A stretch of DNA of 64,000 bases from Sipunculus nudus (taxonomy: Eukaryota > Annelida > Sipuncula > Golfingiida > Sipunculidae), in contig CM049310.1 in NCBI GenBank assembly GCA_026874595.1, positions 24,601,058-24,665,057 of the forward strand, read 5' to 3'. The notes beneath the pieces were generated by a model. That model had not been told where the DNA came from. It was given only the letters and a program-made list of their open reading frames with translations, and did no database searches. Below, one piece after another: positions 35,101 through 43,641 of the stretch. The translations under genes and the position numbers were made by a program. Positions within the stretch are counted from its first letter, which is position 1; the number at the start of each line of letters is the position of its first letter.

Positions 35101-38091
35101 ACATTACCTTAATTAGTTGTCTGTGCAAGGACATATTGTCAACATGTCAGTCAGCTGACCCATGGGTCACTTGTTAGTTACTGTTCCAAGTAGACCTACA
35201 AACCTGACTGCAATACCTTTACCCTCCTCTTCAGGGTAATGGTAATGATACAAAACTATAACAGACTGTAGGAATTAAAGGAGTACTCGAGTCCGAGTAA
35301 TACTTACCGAGTACTCGAGTCCAAAATTTGGACTCGAGTACTCGTGTATGTACATGCATATATGAATATTAATGCAAACTTACGGGCAGTCTGTAGGCCT
35401 ATTTATATTCATTATCGCAGCATATTTCGAATGGACTTAGCCTGCATTTATGAGTTATTTGCTTTGAAGTTTCAAATCGATTATTTATTTTAGTATTTAT
35501 ATCTATTCCTTCGTTGGGCCGTCCCAAAGTGAAATTAATGCATATTTTGCATCGACAAGAAGTTGTCCGTTTTATCTTTACAGCGTTATTTGCCATGGTA
35601 ACGAGTACTCGAGTCCGAGTCGGATAATGCTTTTCGGGTACTCGAGTCCAAAATTTTGTACCCGTTTCAGCCCTAACAGACTGATGCCACAAATAACAGA
35701 CTGTTGTTCTTAACAAGACCAGCAGGCTGTCTAAATATTGAACAATCAATGGTGAATTTAAAGCATGGGTATTTATTCATACATTCTCTCTTTCACCAAT
35801 AAGTTTATATTATGTTGCATGTCATACAGATTTACAGATGAAGGCATGTGTTTTTACTAACTTTATTAATTAGTTTAAACTCATTATATGTTTCCAGACC
35901 AAATAACCTGAATTTATTTCATTATTTTGTCAGTTTATGCTTGATAAATTGATTTACAGATGTTTTACTTTTAATAATCTTTTATATTATGTTGCACGAC
36001 AAACAGATTTACAGATAAAGGCATGTGTTTTTACTAACTTTATTAATTATTTTGTCAGTTCATTCTTAATTGATTTACAGATGTTTTACTTTTAACAATC
36101 TTTTAATACTTTTTATGATGGCATTTTAATAGGTTGTAGTGTTCTATAGTGAGTTGCTACCATAGGAACCAGCTGGCAACTGCTTGCAGTCAAAATTTCT
36201 TGACATAAATTAATTTTTTAGACCTGAAGTCAAGATTCATCACCTGGACTAAAGTGATTACATTGCTGTCTAGGTAAAGCCTTCAGCATACCTGGACCTG
36301 ATCGATTCTGAATCTGATGGGAACAAAGTTTCATTAAAATTATTTGTTTATTTGGCAACAACAGGTACAAATACATATAAAATACATACCAAACCTTAAT
36401 ACTGTGAGGATAGCACTTCAGAGTTAAAAACTTATTTCCATAGAAGTCCTTTTAATTATTTTTTTAATAAGACGTAAAAAAAGTCTATGTTTCCGGTTAC
36501 CCGACCGACCCTAGATTTACTGTGCGACCCTAAAATTTTTATTTGGATTCTGATTGCAAAACCAGTTAAAGTCGAGGTTTGCCTGTGGAATTTTTAGGGG
36601 AAGTACGACTTAATGTCCACAACTTTAATCTGTCATACAGATACAAATTACGATGTTCTGAGATTGTCACTGACAGTTCAAATATACCCGCGAAAACGAC
36701 AGGTTCGTCAGCTAAGAACGTAGTTCTGCGCAACAACTTTTTTAATTTATAGGAAGCAGATAAATATCAAAAGTGTTCCACTGGAGAAATAAGCAGCTTC
36801 TTTCAAGCTATGAACGTGGCTTCCTCCCCGAATGTCTGATAGCCGTGACCCGTCTGAGAACTGATTTGAGATCGTTCAAATTTGCATCTTCCGTAAGGCC
36901 TCATTAATGGCCCGCTTGCAAGGTTGCTAGGTGGCAATATTCGGAAGCGAGTGCCATCTTCGGCTATGCAAATTAGTTGAAATGAACTAATGACATGACG
37001 TTTCGTCACTGCATGTGACCGTGGTTACCTATTCGGGTACATATGTACCCGTATTTGTTCTGTCAATGATCACCTGAACCTGCGCTCGGGCGCTTGCAGG
37101 AGTAAAAACAAACGATTTAATAAACGTTGGCTGGTCATATAACGAAAAGTTTAACGCAAATTTGGCGGTAACATGTGGTGATCATTCGTTTTTGGCGATA
37201 TTTTTTTATATAACGGAGGTAAATGATAAGAGCATATTCATAACTCCGATGTCAAATTTGACACCTGCGGATTGCCGATGTACATTTCTTATTTTAAACA
37301 AATATACCGATGTTATGATCACTTTATTTCCCCCAACTTAATGCGTGCGTGCACTGGTTCAACAGTGTCATTTTGCAATTTCTGAGGGCGAATGAATGGC
37401 CGGCCGCTCATGTTGACCTGAGAAGGTAAACCTGCCTGATCGCAAACTTTAATTATTTGTCAGCGACCAGCTGATCATTTCTTGAAAGTTACTTCGCTTC
37501 ACTTCTCATAAGAGATTGAAAAAACGCCTATTTCTCCAAGAGAAAATGGTTCTAATTGGTCAATATTTGATCATACTGTACACAGATTGGCACAGATATG
37601 CATAAACATAATTCTATTTACCATTTTATTCTGAAAATATGTCGCATGAACTGAATAAAAAAAAAAATTTCCCAACCTACGTACCTTATTTTTCTCTGGC
37701 AAGTAATCGGAAACAAAGACTTAGGCCTAAATGTAAATAAATTTTGCCCTTTAGTCTTGTTGTAAACTGTTATAAAGCGTATGTGTGTGTATATATATAA
37801 AGATTGTCAATTTGTAATTATTAAATACAGGGTCAGCTAGTTTAACAACGGAAGGGGTGTGTGAAAGTGGTTGTGACCCCTCAAAATTGGCACACACCCC
37901 CCGCATGTAGTGATGCACACCGTGTGTAAAAACTTGCCTGTGGCCGCAGTGGGTGCCGTGCCGGACATTAATGTATCATCACCAAGCTCCGCAAGCTGAT
38001 CTTGTTCTCTAGCTAGGAAGGCTGCTGCCGGGTCTTCCTCTGTTTGAGGGGGCTGCTGGGCAGCGCTCTCGAAGGCGTCAAATTCAGACAT
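20714..38091 (-). CDS. CLTA/CLTB-like: Clathrin light chain, up to eight coding exons (264-294 aa)
   Basis: Coding exons in transcript order are 38091-37938, 31387-31350, 30615-30526, 27551-27462 (less certain), 25213-25109, 21847-21724, 21373-21262 and 20885-20714. All phases agree. The protein has the conserved N-terminal consensus EEDPAAAFLAREQ (residues 19-31), whose EED is known in vertebrates to govern clathrin assembly and huntingtin-interacting (HIP1/HIP1R) protein binding. A variable acidic, Ala/Pro-rich linker follows. Then comes the charged helix with Trp residues (IRIWREEHQARLEQ, EEWRQVARQELEDWYKHRDEQ) that lies along the heavy chain. The C-terminus keeps FNPKNNKSTKDNSRMRSILL and ends QTPLVR. 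It acts in the clathrin coat in endocytosis and Golgi traffic. The total is 294 residues with all exons and 264 without the 27.5 kb exon, somewhat longer than vertebrate light chains. Confidence 0.93.
21262..21373 (-). CDS. CLTA/CLTB-like: Clathrin light chain, heavy-chain-binding helix exon (b)
   Basis: Acceptor GATTGACAG, donor AATCA/GTGAGT (phase 2). It encodes a charged helix with three Trp-containing turns (EEWRQVARQELEDWYKH), typical of the segment that packs on the heavy chain. Confidence 0.93.
21724..21847 (-). CDS. CLTA/CLTB-like: Clathrin light chain, heavy-chain-binding helix exon (a)
   Basis: Acceptor TTGTCATTGTAG, donor AAAAAG/GTGAAT (phase 1). It encodes PAADVGGGDSFAAIAQVDKE and then the helix start IRIWREEHQARLEQ. 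The match to the family is clear. Confidence 0.93.
23139..23191. repeat. (AC)n microsatellite
   Basis: About 26 uninterrupted AC units, with one AA break near the right edge. Confidence 0.95.
23630..23800 (-). mobile_element. Possible degenerate tRNA-derived SINE
   Basis: Minus strand: TTTAATTGGTAACGTGC (A-box-like), then after a short gap GGTTCTATTCCCC (B-box-like). Next comes a central body whose plus-strand form, GGAGGAAACTGGAGGACC, resembles a body shared by many aquatic-animal SINEs. The two boxes are closer than in an intact tRNA. Confidence 0.35.
25109..25213 (-). CDS. CLTA/CLTB-like: Clathrin light chain, linker cassette exon (35 codons)
   Basis: Acceptor TATTGTTTCAG, donor GCAGCT/GTAAGA, phase 0 on both sides. 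The encoded linker includes IDDVLADFDSSAP, which echoes the 30.6 kb exon. It can be skipped without a frame change. Confidence 0.88.
26155..26267. mobile_element. Small foldback/MITE-like hairpin, 113 bp
   Basis: The left arm TTAACTGATTGAAAATTGAC and the right arm (reverse complement TTAACTGATTGGAAAATGAC) are nearly perfect inverted repeats. A weaker second pair of arms lies inside around CTTTCTGGGGCTC. The whole block would fold on itself. The DNA just left of it (about 26110-26155) recurs at about 28578-28625. Confidence 0.55.
26949..26971. repeat. Poly-G tract
   Basis: A run of 23 G on the plus strand (C on the transcribed strand of the light chain intron). It is prone to G-quadruplex formation and sequencing-length error. 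A second G run lies near 27099-27108. Confidence 0.9.
27462..27551 (-). CDS. CLTA/CLTB-like: Candidate clathrin light chain cassette exon (30 codons)
   Basis: Ninety bases in phase 0, bounded by ATGGCACAG before it and a strong donor GTCACA/GTAAGA after it. It encodes an acidic Ala/Glu/Asp-rich peptide (EEGDDGAEDAVPAQSS...) in keeping with the linker around it. The acceptor lacks a pyrimidine tract, although CTGAT lies about 20 bases upstream as a possible branch point. It could be an optional exon or chance. Confidence 0.5.
29081..29548 (+). mobile_element. E2: short copy of the E1 family
   Basis: ACTAGA at 29083, the same hairpin region and arm (TGTATCCGCCAAAATCAGAG, 29115-29134), one monomer with GGTGGCACCACC and GATGGCGCCACC, then a 3' hairpin with TATTGCGGATACAAAT. 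It lies in a light chain intron. A copy with one monomer beside the multi-monomer E1 shows that monomer number varies. Confidence 0.7.
29790..30443 (+). mobile_element. E3: HINE-like element, GCCCCC family, about 180-bp monomers
   Basis: ACTAGA at 29792, hairpin GTGTCGGAAGGACAC (29799-29813), arm ATGCCCCCGCC (29816-29826), about three monomers of roughly 180 bp, a GACGGAAGGACGG stretch, and a 3' hairpin ending GGTGGGGGCAT (30430-30440) that matches the arm with one change. It lies within 90 bp of the next coding exon. Open frames on the minus strand here are repeat shadows. Confidence 0.72.
30526..30615 (-). CDS. CLTA/CLTB-like: Clathrin light chain, linker cassette exon (30 codons)
   Basis: Acceptor ATATTTTAG, donor GATGCT/GTAAGC, phase 0 on both sides. 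It encodes an Ala/Pro-rich linker containing GDDMLAAFDTPAA, similar to IDDVLADFD in the 25.1 kb exon. Confidence 0.88.
31350..31387 (-). CDS. CLTA/CLTB-like: Clathrin light chain, micro-exon of 38 bases
   Basis: Acceptor CTTGTTTTCAG, donor GGAGAG/GTTAGT. Its first two bases join the single G left from exon 1 to make Asp, giving DAPAAQADLFGGE in frame. The phase match is what supports the GC donor of exon 1. Confidence 0.85.
33570..35190 (+). repeat. Tandem array of about 340-bp monomers, mobile-element body
   Basis: It starts at TTAGCTCAGCTGACTG (33571), a hairpin word found at other element ends, followed by GTCTGTCCG. About four monomers follow, with the shared word CACAAATC near 33654, 33994, 34334 and 34672 and a partial unit at 34836. 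Each has TCAGTTTCTGCAGACTGGTG leading into a GGTGGCGCCACC-type palindrome (perfect at 33906, decayed in later units). It closes near GTCAGCTGACCCATGGGTCA at about 35150-35170. Confidence 0.6.
35269..35675. mobile_element. hAT-type MITE, 407 bp, with 8-bp target duplication
   Basis: ACAGACTG flanks both sides exactly (35261-35268 and 35676-35683). The ends are TAGGAATTAAAGGAGTAC and the complement of GTACCCGTTTCAGCCCTA, matching at 12 of 18 places and resembling hAT termini (TAGGG/CAGGG-type). Subterminal ACTCGAGTCC words repeat in both orientations. It has no transposase, and the minus-strand frame overlapping it has no hAT domain that I recognise. Confidence 0.7.
37934..38091 (-). CDS. CLTA/CLTB-like: Clathrin light chain, first coding exon
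   Basis: The ATG is at 38091-38089. It encodes 51 residues, including FDAFES and the conserved EEDPAAAFLAREQ block. The coding end is best set at 37938, where CAG/GCAAGT forms a textbook GC donor and leaves one base (G) in the phase needed by the next exon. The only nearby GT donor (CAA/GTTTTT, exon end 37934) is weak and breaks the phase. Confidence 0.92.
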
Positions 38092-38230
38092 TTTGTTGTT
38101 TACTTCAGTTAGCTTTGACAGCTTCTCAGGCAGTGGGAGGAGACAGAGGCTTGGCGGTTCGTCACTTCCGGCTAAAAGGCCGGAACGAACTAGACTGGTC
38201 CCTCCCTTTTTCCAATATGAAATATAGCCG
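38092..38230 (-). promoter_or_regulatory. Clathrin light chain promoter/5' UTR region
   Basis: GC-richer than its surroundings. On the minus strand CCGGAAGTGAC (about 38161-38171) is a strong ETS/GABP-type site, with a further GGCC-flanked TTCCGG beside it and no TATA box. That is typical of a housekeeping promoter. The transcription start is not determined. Confidence 0.5.
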
Positions 38231-38420
38231 CTAAGGGATCATTATGTGCTTTCAAAAATATATTAATTTTAAAATTCAGGAAATTCAAATGCTGTAATGT
38301 ATATTTTCCCATATTTTGAATATTTTAATGGTTCGAGATGTTGCATACTGTAAAGCTTTGACTGGATGGAGAAATGACGGCATGGATACCTGTTGTATAG
38401 TGCCCTGCGGGCGTTAAGCA

Positions 38421-40676
38421 GGTTGTTACTAAAACGCGTGCACGCATGCGTGCACGCGAGCGTGCACGTTGATTCACACTGTTTAAAAATATGCTAAAAC
38501 GCGTGCGGCCCTGGGTGCGGACGGTGTAAAAATTAACTTAAATTTTGCAAAAATCAACTTAATTATTATAAATTATCAAAATACCATAGTCAAGGGCATG
38601 ATGAAAGTAATTATTCAACTACAACCAAATTTGTTTTCCATCGTTTTACCGCATGGGGTCCTGGACTGTAGCCAAGATACTTCCGGGATTGTTACATCTA
38701 AAACATTAAAATTTTGACATCTTTAATTTTTTTAAGTATTCCGCCTGCAGTTAGTCCCGTTCTTTCTATGATTATGGATGAATGTGTATTTTAGAGTTTT
38801 TAAAGACCTATTTACAATATTTAATGCAAATTGTAAGCAAAGGAAATATTCTGTAATATAAAGGGAAAGTATACCTTTAGAGAAAAAAGGTTATATAATG
38901 AAAGATGGTATTGCTTGAGAGTTTATTTTTCTCCTTAGTTGACTTTAACGGCTTAAATTTTTAGCATTTACCTAAGCATTTTGGTCATACATATTACATA
39001 TATTGGATATAAAACTCTACAAGCCTTATCCATTATATTAATCTTTCCTTATTATAGATTAACAACATTTTGGAATAATGCTCTTAAACACACATTTACC
39101 CATTTATAATAATAAATACATTAGTGAAATATACAATCATATCAGACAATTTCTTCAAGTACCGTTTAATTAAAAAAGATTGATATATCCAGCATCAAGA
39201 GTCAAAGAATTACTAAATGTTAACTAAAATTGCAATAATAACATTTGAAAAAAAGGATATACACACTTGCATACGGATGGTGTACATTATTATAATTATT
39301 ATTATTAACAAACGTAAATATTTATGGGGGGATTGTCATGTACACCGTATTTAGACAATTTCTTAAAGTAAAAATTAAATGTATTTCTGGGTGATATTCA
39401 ATGTTTAGGGTTAGAGAAATTCATGTGAAGATCACTATTTGTTATTGGAACTAATATTCTAGTGGTCAAGAATAACTTGCATAAAACTTGCATAATAAAA
39501 CAAATAAACACAAACGTATCACACAACACTTTATTGTAGCAAACATTCTCGGCCAAAGTAACAACAATACAAAAACTTAAAATACACAAAATAACAAGAA
39601 CTCACTAACTTTCAAATAAATAATTATATCACTTAATTATTTCAAGAAGAATATTTGATGTGTCTGGTTTTAAATGAAAAAAAGTATATGCTACAGTCAC
39701 AAAGAGGTGGTTTTGTAAAAGCCCATTCTGTTTACTTTAAAACATATATTTGAATTATTTTTTCCCTGCACTTGGCTATGCCCATTTACAATTTACAAAT
39801 AGCACGTACATTTTCATTGCATTTTACACAAATTTATTTTGCAATAAATTATATTAAAAAATATATCTGTTAGATATATTTATATATACTTAAAAGTTGA
39901 CATAAGTGCACCAAGGGTATATTTCTAATTCTCTTAGAAAAAAAAACAACAAATATCAAATAAAAATTAATAAGATGAATAATTTAAAATTTGTTCTAAA
40001 TGTCAGGAGGTGAACATAGCCAGGATTTAAATTAATATAAAACTGATTTATTGGTCCTCTTAATGCTGTAAGCTACAAATTTTGTATGTTGAATCGGTAT
40101 TCACGAGGCCTGATAACATGAATTCATAATAAAATACGTATTTTTTTATTTATAAAATTGTATTTTTTTACACATTCAATTACCATTTACAATAAAAATA
40201 TACAAAAACACAATAAATGAAACTAAAATAGAATATGAACTTAGCGTATATGAATCTTTCAGTCAAATCAATAGGGTATTACTTGTTTGATGACCTATAA
40301 TATCTTTCACTAAGACGGTGTTCTAAATGTCAGTAAGTGAACATAGCCAGGATTTAAATTAATATAAAACTGATTTATTGATAACATGAATTCATAATAA
40401 AATACATATTTTTTTATTTAAAAATTGTATTTTTTACACAATCAATTACCATTTACAATAAAACTATACAAAAACACAATAAATCTTTCAGTCAAATCAA
40501 TAGGGTATTACTTGTATGATGACCTGTAATATGTCTTTCACTATGACAGTGTGGTAATATACAAGATTTCTGTGATTTATGCTTGATATAAGTTCATTTG
40601 AACGCCGTCCGCACTTTGGGCCGCACGCATTTTAGTAGGTTTGTTAACAGTGGAAATCTGCGTTTTAGTAACAACC
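38421..40676. mobile_element. Element B: 2256-bp TIR element with 9-bp target duplication (MULE- or Merlin-like)
   Basis: CGTTAAGCA flanks both sides exactly (38412-38420 and 40677-40685). The ends begin GGTTGTTACTAAAACGC, perfectly inverted at the right. About 100 bp of each end is a diverged inverted repeat that includes a second internal copy of the CTAAAACGC word and GTGCGGAC. The interior is very AT-rich, has no transposase frame, and carries an internal direct duplication (about 40000-40250 against 40325-40540). A 9-bp duplication and long inverted ends fit Mutator-like elements, though Merlin is an alternative. It lies 330 bp upstream of the light chain start codon. Confidence 0.8.
38435..38458. 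repeat. 24-bp perfect palindrome of alternating purine/pyrimidine
   Basis: The half-site CGCGTGCACGCA is followed by its exact complement, with strict C/T to G/A alternation throughout. This is a candidate Z-DNA or cruciform site inside the left terminus of element B. Confidence 0.85.
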
Positions 40677-40769
40677 CGTTAAGCATCGCACAATGCTCTC
40701 CCTGACATAATAATCAGACTGGTACCTTGATCTAGTACTTAATACAGTGCTCAGGTGTCGCTACCATGG

Positions 40770-40784
40770 CGGGGGGGGGGGGGG
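40770..40784. repeat. Poly-G tract
   Basis: A run of about 14 G. Similar runs lie near 45473-45487, 47923-47939 and 48184-48197. Confidence 0.8.
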
Positions 40785-41139
40785 TCTGTCATCTCAAACG
40801 GTGTTTAACATTAAATAAAAAAATACCATTTATAAACAAATGGAAGTGCATATTTTACAACTTTTGTAAAATTTGTTCATAAACAAGAAAAATCTAAACT
40901 ACCTGAATTTGTCTTAAACTTTTTCTAAGGATATAGATGTGAGCTTTTCTAGTTCAAAATGATGGTCCTGTGACCTTTACCTTTGATTTGTGACTTAAAA
41001 ATCCATGGAGTTCTCCCCCAATGATGGATAAGAAATATATAGGAAATAGAAATTATATTGCTGTTTTATTGACTACAGGACAGCTTTCGACAAAATAAAT
41101 CGAACGAAATTATGGTTAAAATTGTTAAACCAATGCAAA

Positions 41140-41552
41140 CCAAACCAATAAGTCCAACCAATGCAGAGATATGAGTGTTTTTATCCCAAGGCAGATGAAC
41201 AGATGGACGCTGTGCAAAAATTATTGCAGGTGGCGCCACCATTTTTAGTGTATGTTATAAAGCTTTCCAAGGGCCACATTTGTGCAAAATCTTTAGCCTT
41301 ATCGGTCAAACGGTTCCCGAGATATGTGGGTTAACAGACGCACAAATGGACGCTGGGCAGAGAGGAAAGGTCAGAGGTCAACCAAAAATGAGGGCGCAGC
41401 AGTTCACATTTGACTGATCATAATTCCGAATTTTAAAAAAATTCTGACCAGTGGTTATGGAGGAGTTCTCCGGAAACCTATGCGGCAATGGCGGCAGCGT
41501 CGGCATCCAACTGAAAACATAGTATCCACAAAACTCTGTTTTGGCGGATACA
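41140..41552 (+). mobile_element. E6: 5'-truncated copy of the E1 family
   Basis: It holds the monomer words (CGCTGTGCAAAAATTATTGC, GGTGGCGCCACC at 41230), the AGGTCAGAGGTCA word (about 41368), a GCGG-rich stretch and the 3' hairpin with TTTTGGCGGATACAAT (about 41542-41552). The ACTAGA start and left arm are missing. Confidence 0.6.
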
Positions 41553-41900
41553 ATGATTGTAGCTGGCACCACCAGTCTTATATACAACGAAGAGATATAT
41601 ACATATACCCAATGTCAGACTGATATGTCAAACCCCTCCTGTGAAATAAGCAGGGACATACACTGTGCAAAAATTATTGTAGGTGGCACAACCAGTCTTG
41701 TACACTATAAAGCTACCCGATATGTATAAACATACCCAATTTTAGGCTGATGTATCAAATTCCTCTGTAGAAATAAGCAGGCGCATACACTACAAAAGTC
41801 AATGTAGGTGGCACCACCTGTCTTGTAAATGGGAATACCATCAAAGACGCATAGACAAGTATCAGTCCAATACATCAAACTTCCCCAGAGTTTAATGCAC
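41553..41900 (+). repeat. Short tandem monomers of about 120-130 bp with the GGTGGCACCACC word
   Basis: Three units share GATTGTAGCTGGCACCACC-type and AGGTGGCACCACCTGTCTTG words, then ATACCCAAT and GTGAAATAAGCAG words. They directly follow E6 and may be part of a composite element. Confidence 0.5.
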
Positions 41901-41929
41901 TGGGCTGACAATTAAGGCTTAGGTGAGTG

Positions 41930-42240
41930 AGGCAGTTTCCCCGAGTGACCTGTGACAAATTGCTGCCTCAAGCTACTGCACTGAGTGAAATCTTGACCTG
42001 CACCTGGCTAGACTGAGTGAACTTCTGACCTGTACCTGGCTGCACTGAGTGAACTCTTGACCTTTAGCATAATCTGACACAGTTGGCAGTCTGGAAAAGC
42101 TATAAATAGATTCAGGCTGAACTTTGGTGCCAAATATGATACAGTGAGCAGTCTGCCAAAGCTATAAATATAATGCAGCTACTGCACTGAGTGAACTCTT
42201 GATCTTTACCTGGTTGCACTTCTTCCAATCCTGGCACTGT
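41930..42240 (+). repeat. Short irregular repeat (CACTGAGTGAACTCTTGACC)
   Basis: Four copies of an approximately 42-bp word near 41980-42065 and again at 42185, with CACCTGGCT between them, plus a repeat of CTGCCAAAGCTATAAATA-type words. Confidence 0.5.
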
Positions 42241-42359
42241 GCCAAAACTATTTATAGAGCTGACATCATCTTGGCTAATGGCCAACATTAAGGCACTGGC
42301 AATCTGCCAGTGGTAAACCAAGTGCTGCCATCTGTACACATAAGTGGTCCCTACTTGAA

Positions 42360-43640
42360 ATAACTTTGAAATTTATTTTCCCAATACAAAATGCTTTTCA
42401 GCTGACTTTTTATAAAAAAAGAAATCAGGAATATATGTAAAATTATTACGGGTGCATACTGAATGCAAAATTAAAATACATATATATATCATTGATGGCA
42501 AATTCTTGAATTAAGTTGAGTAGGGATACCAATAATTTATAATCCACGTACAGTTGTTTTTATATGGCCACAGAGAGCTGAATATCCATGATTGTAACAT
42601 TGCCTGGTATGATGAATAACTTAATTCATAAATCTAAAGTTTTTAAAAGCTTTTAAAAAACTTTCTTGTCAATATTAACCAATTATAACCTAAAATCTAA
42701 ATGTCTAGTGGCATGATGTAATAGTTGCTGATAAACTGGTACCAGTCTAGATGTAACAGCATCACACAGCTAACATATATGGTAAAATGACTCACTTCAA
42801 TCTCAATAATTCAGCCAAAAATCATTCTTGTGGAACCATTAATGACAATTATTATAAGAATTATTGTAGGGATTATTCTTGTAAAATATTTATCAAACTG
42901 GCTTCAGTGGCATCAGTTGAAAAATGGTTTCGCAAGTTTATAACTCATATAGGAAGATACAGCAAAGTTCAGCTTCCCATAACTCAGCCAAAAAGCCCTG
43001 AACCAAAACCATTTGAACAAACTTGAATAATCAACATCTGAGGATATTTAATGTGTGAGATTTTAGGATTTGGCCCAGTGGTTTTTGAGAAGATCTTTGT
43101 AGCCACTGAGCTAAAATTAGCTGTTATGGCATATGACTAAATTCAGCTTCCCATAACTAAGCCAAAAGTCACTGAAAAGAGACCATTTGAACAAACTTCA
43201 CAAAGCACTACCCTAGGATCATTTCTGTGCAATATTAAACATTTGGCAATATGGTTTTAGAGAAGAAGTTTTTGTAGCCCTCAGTGTGATACAAGCACTA
43301 ATGATCCCGTACAAAAAAGGTCGATGCAGGTGGCGCCACCAATAACTCAATTTCACATATGACCTATGTGACCAACATTGGCGTAAAATTTGGTGATGAT
43401 AGCTCCAGCCATTTCTGAGATATAAATTTTAATATGCTTTTTTGCACAGTTCACAAAGTTCAACCTCCTGTGACTCGGCCAAAAATCTATAAACTTGAAC
43501 CATTCAAACAAACTTGAGTAAGATTATTCCAGGGATCATTTCTGTGAAATATTGGACAATTTGGCTGAACAGTTTCGGAGAAGAAGATTTAAAATTTTTT
43601 TTAGCTTTTTCCCTATAAAATCTAAGAAAATGCAGTTAGA
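42360..43640. other. No gene; element-type monomers
   Basis: The first half is AT-rich and featureless. From about 42790 to 43610 two or three diverged units share CCCATAACTCAGCCAAAA, CATTTGAACAAACTT and GGCAATATGGTTTTAGAGAAG-type words, with one perfect GGTGGCGCCACC at 43331. Confidence 0.5.
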
Positions 43641-43641
43641 A

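Larger units (their letters stand above)
31388..37937 (-). other. Clathrin light chain intron 1 (6.55 kb), filled with repeats
   Basis: Holds a 340-bp tandem array (33.6-35.2 kb) and a hAT-type MITE (35269-35675). A segment near 36470-36560 has a CCGGTTACCCGACCGACCC word that looks repeat-like. I see no further coding exon, but short exons could be missed. Confidence 0.6.
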
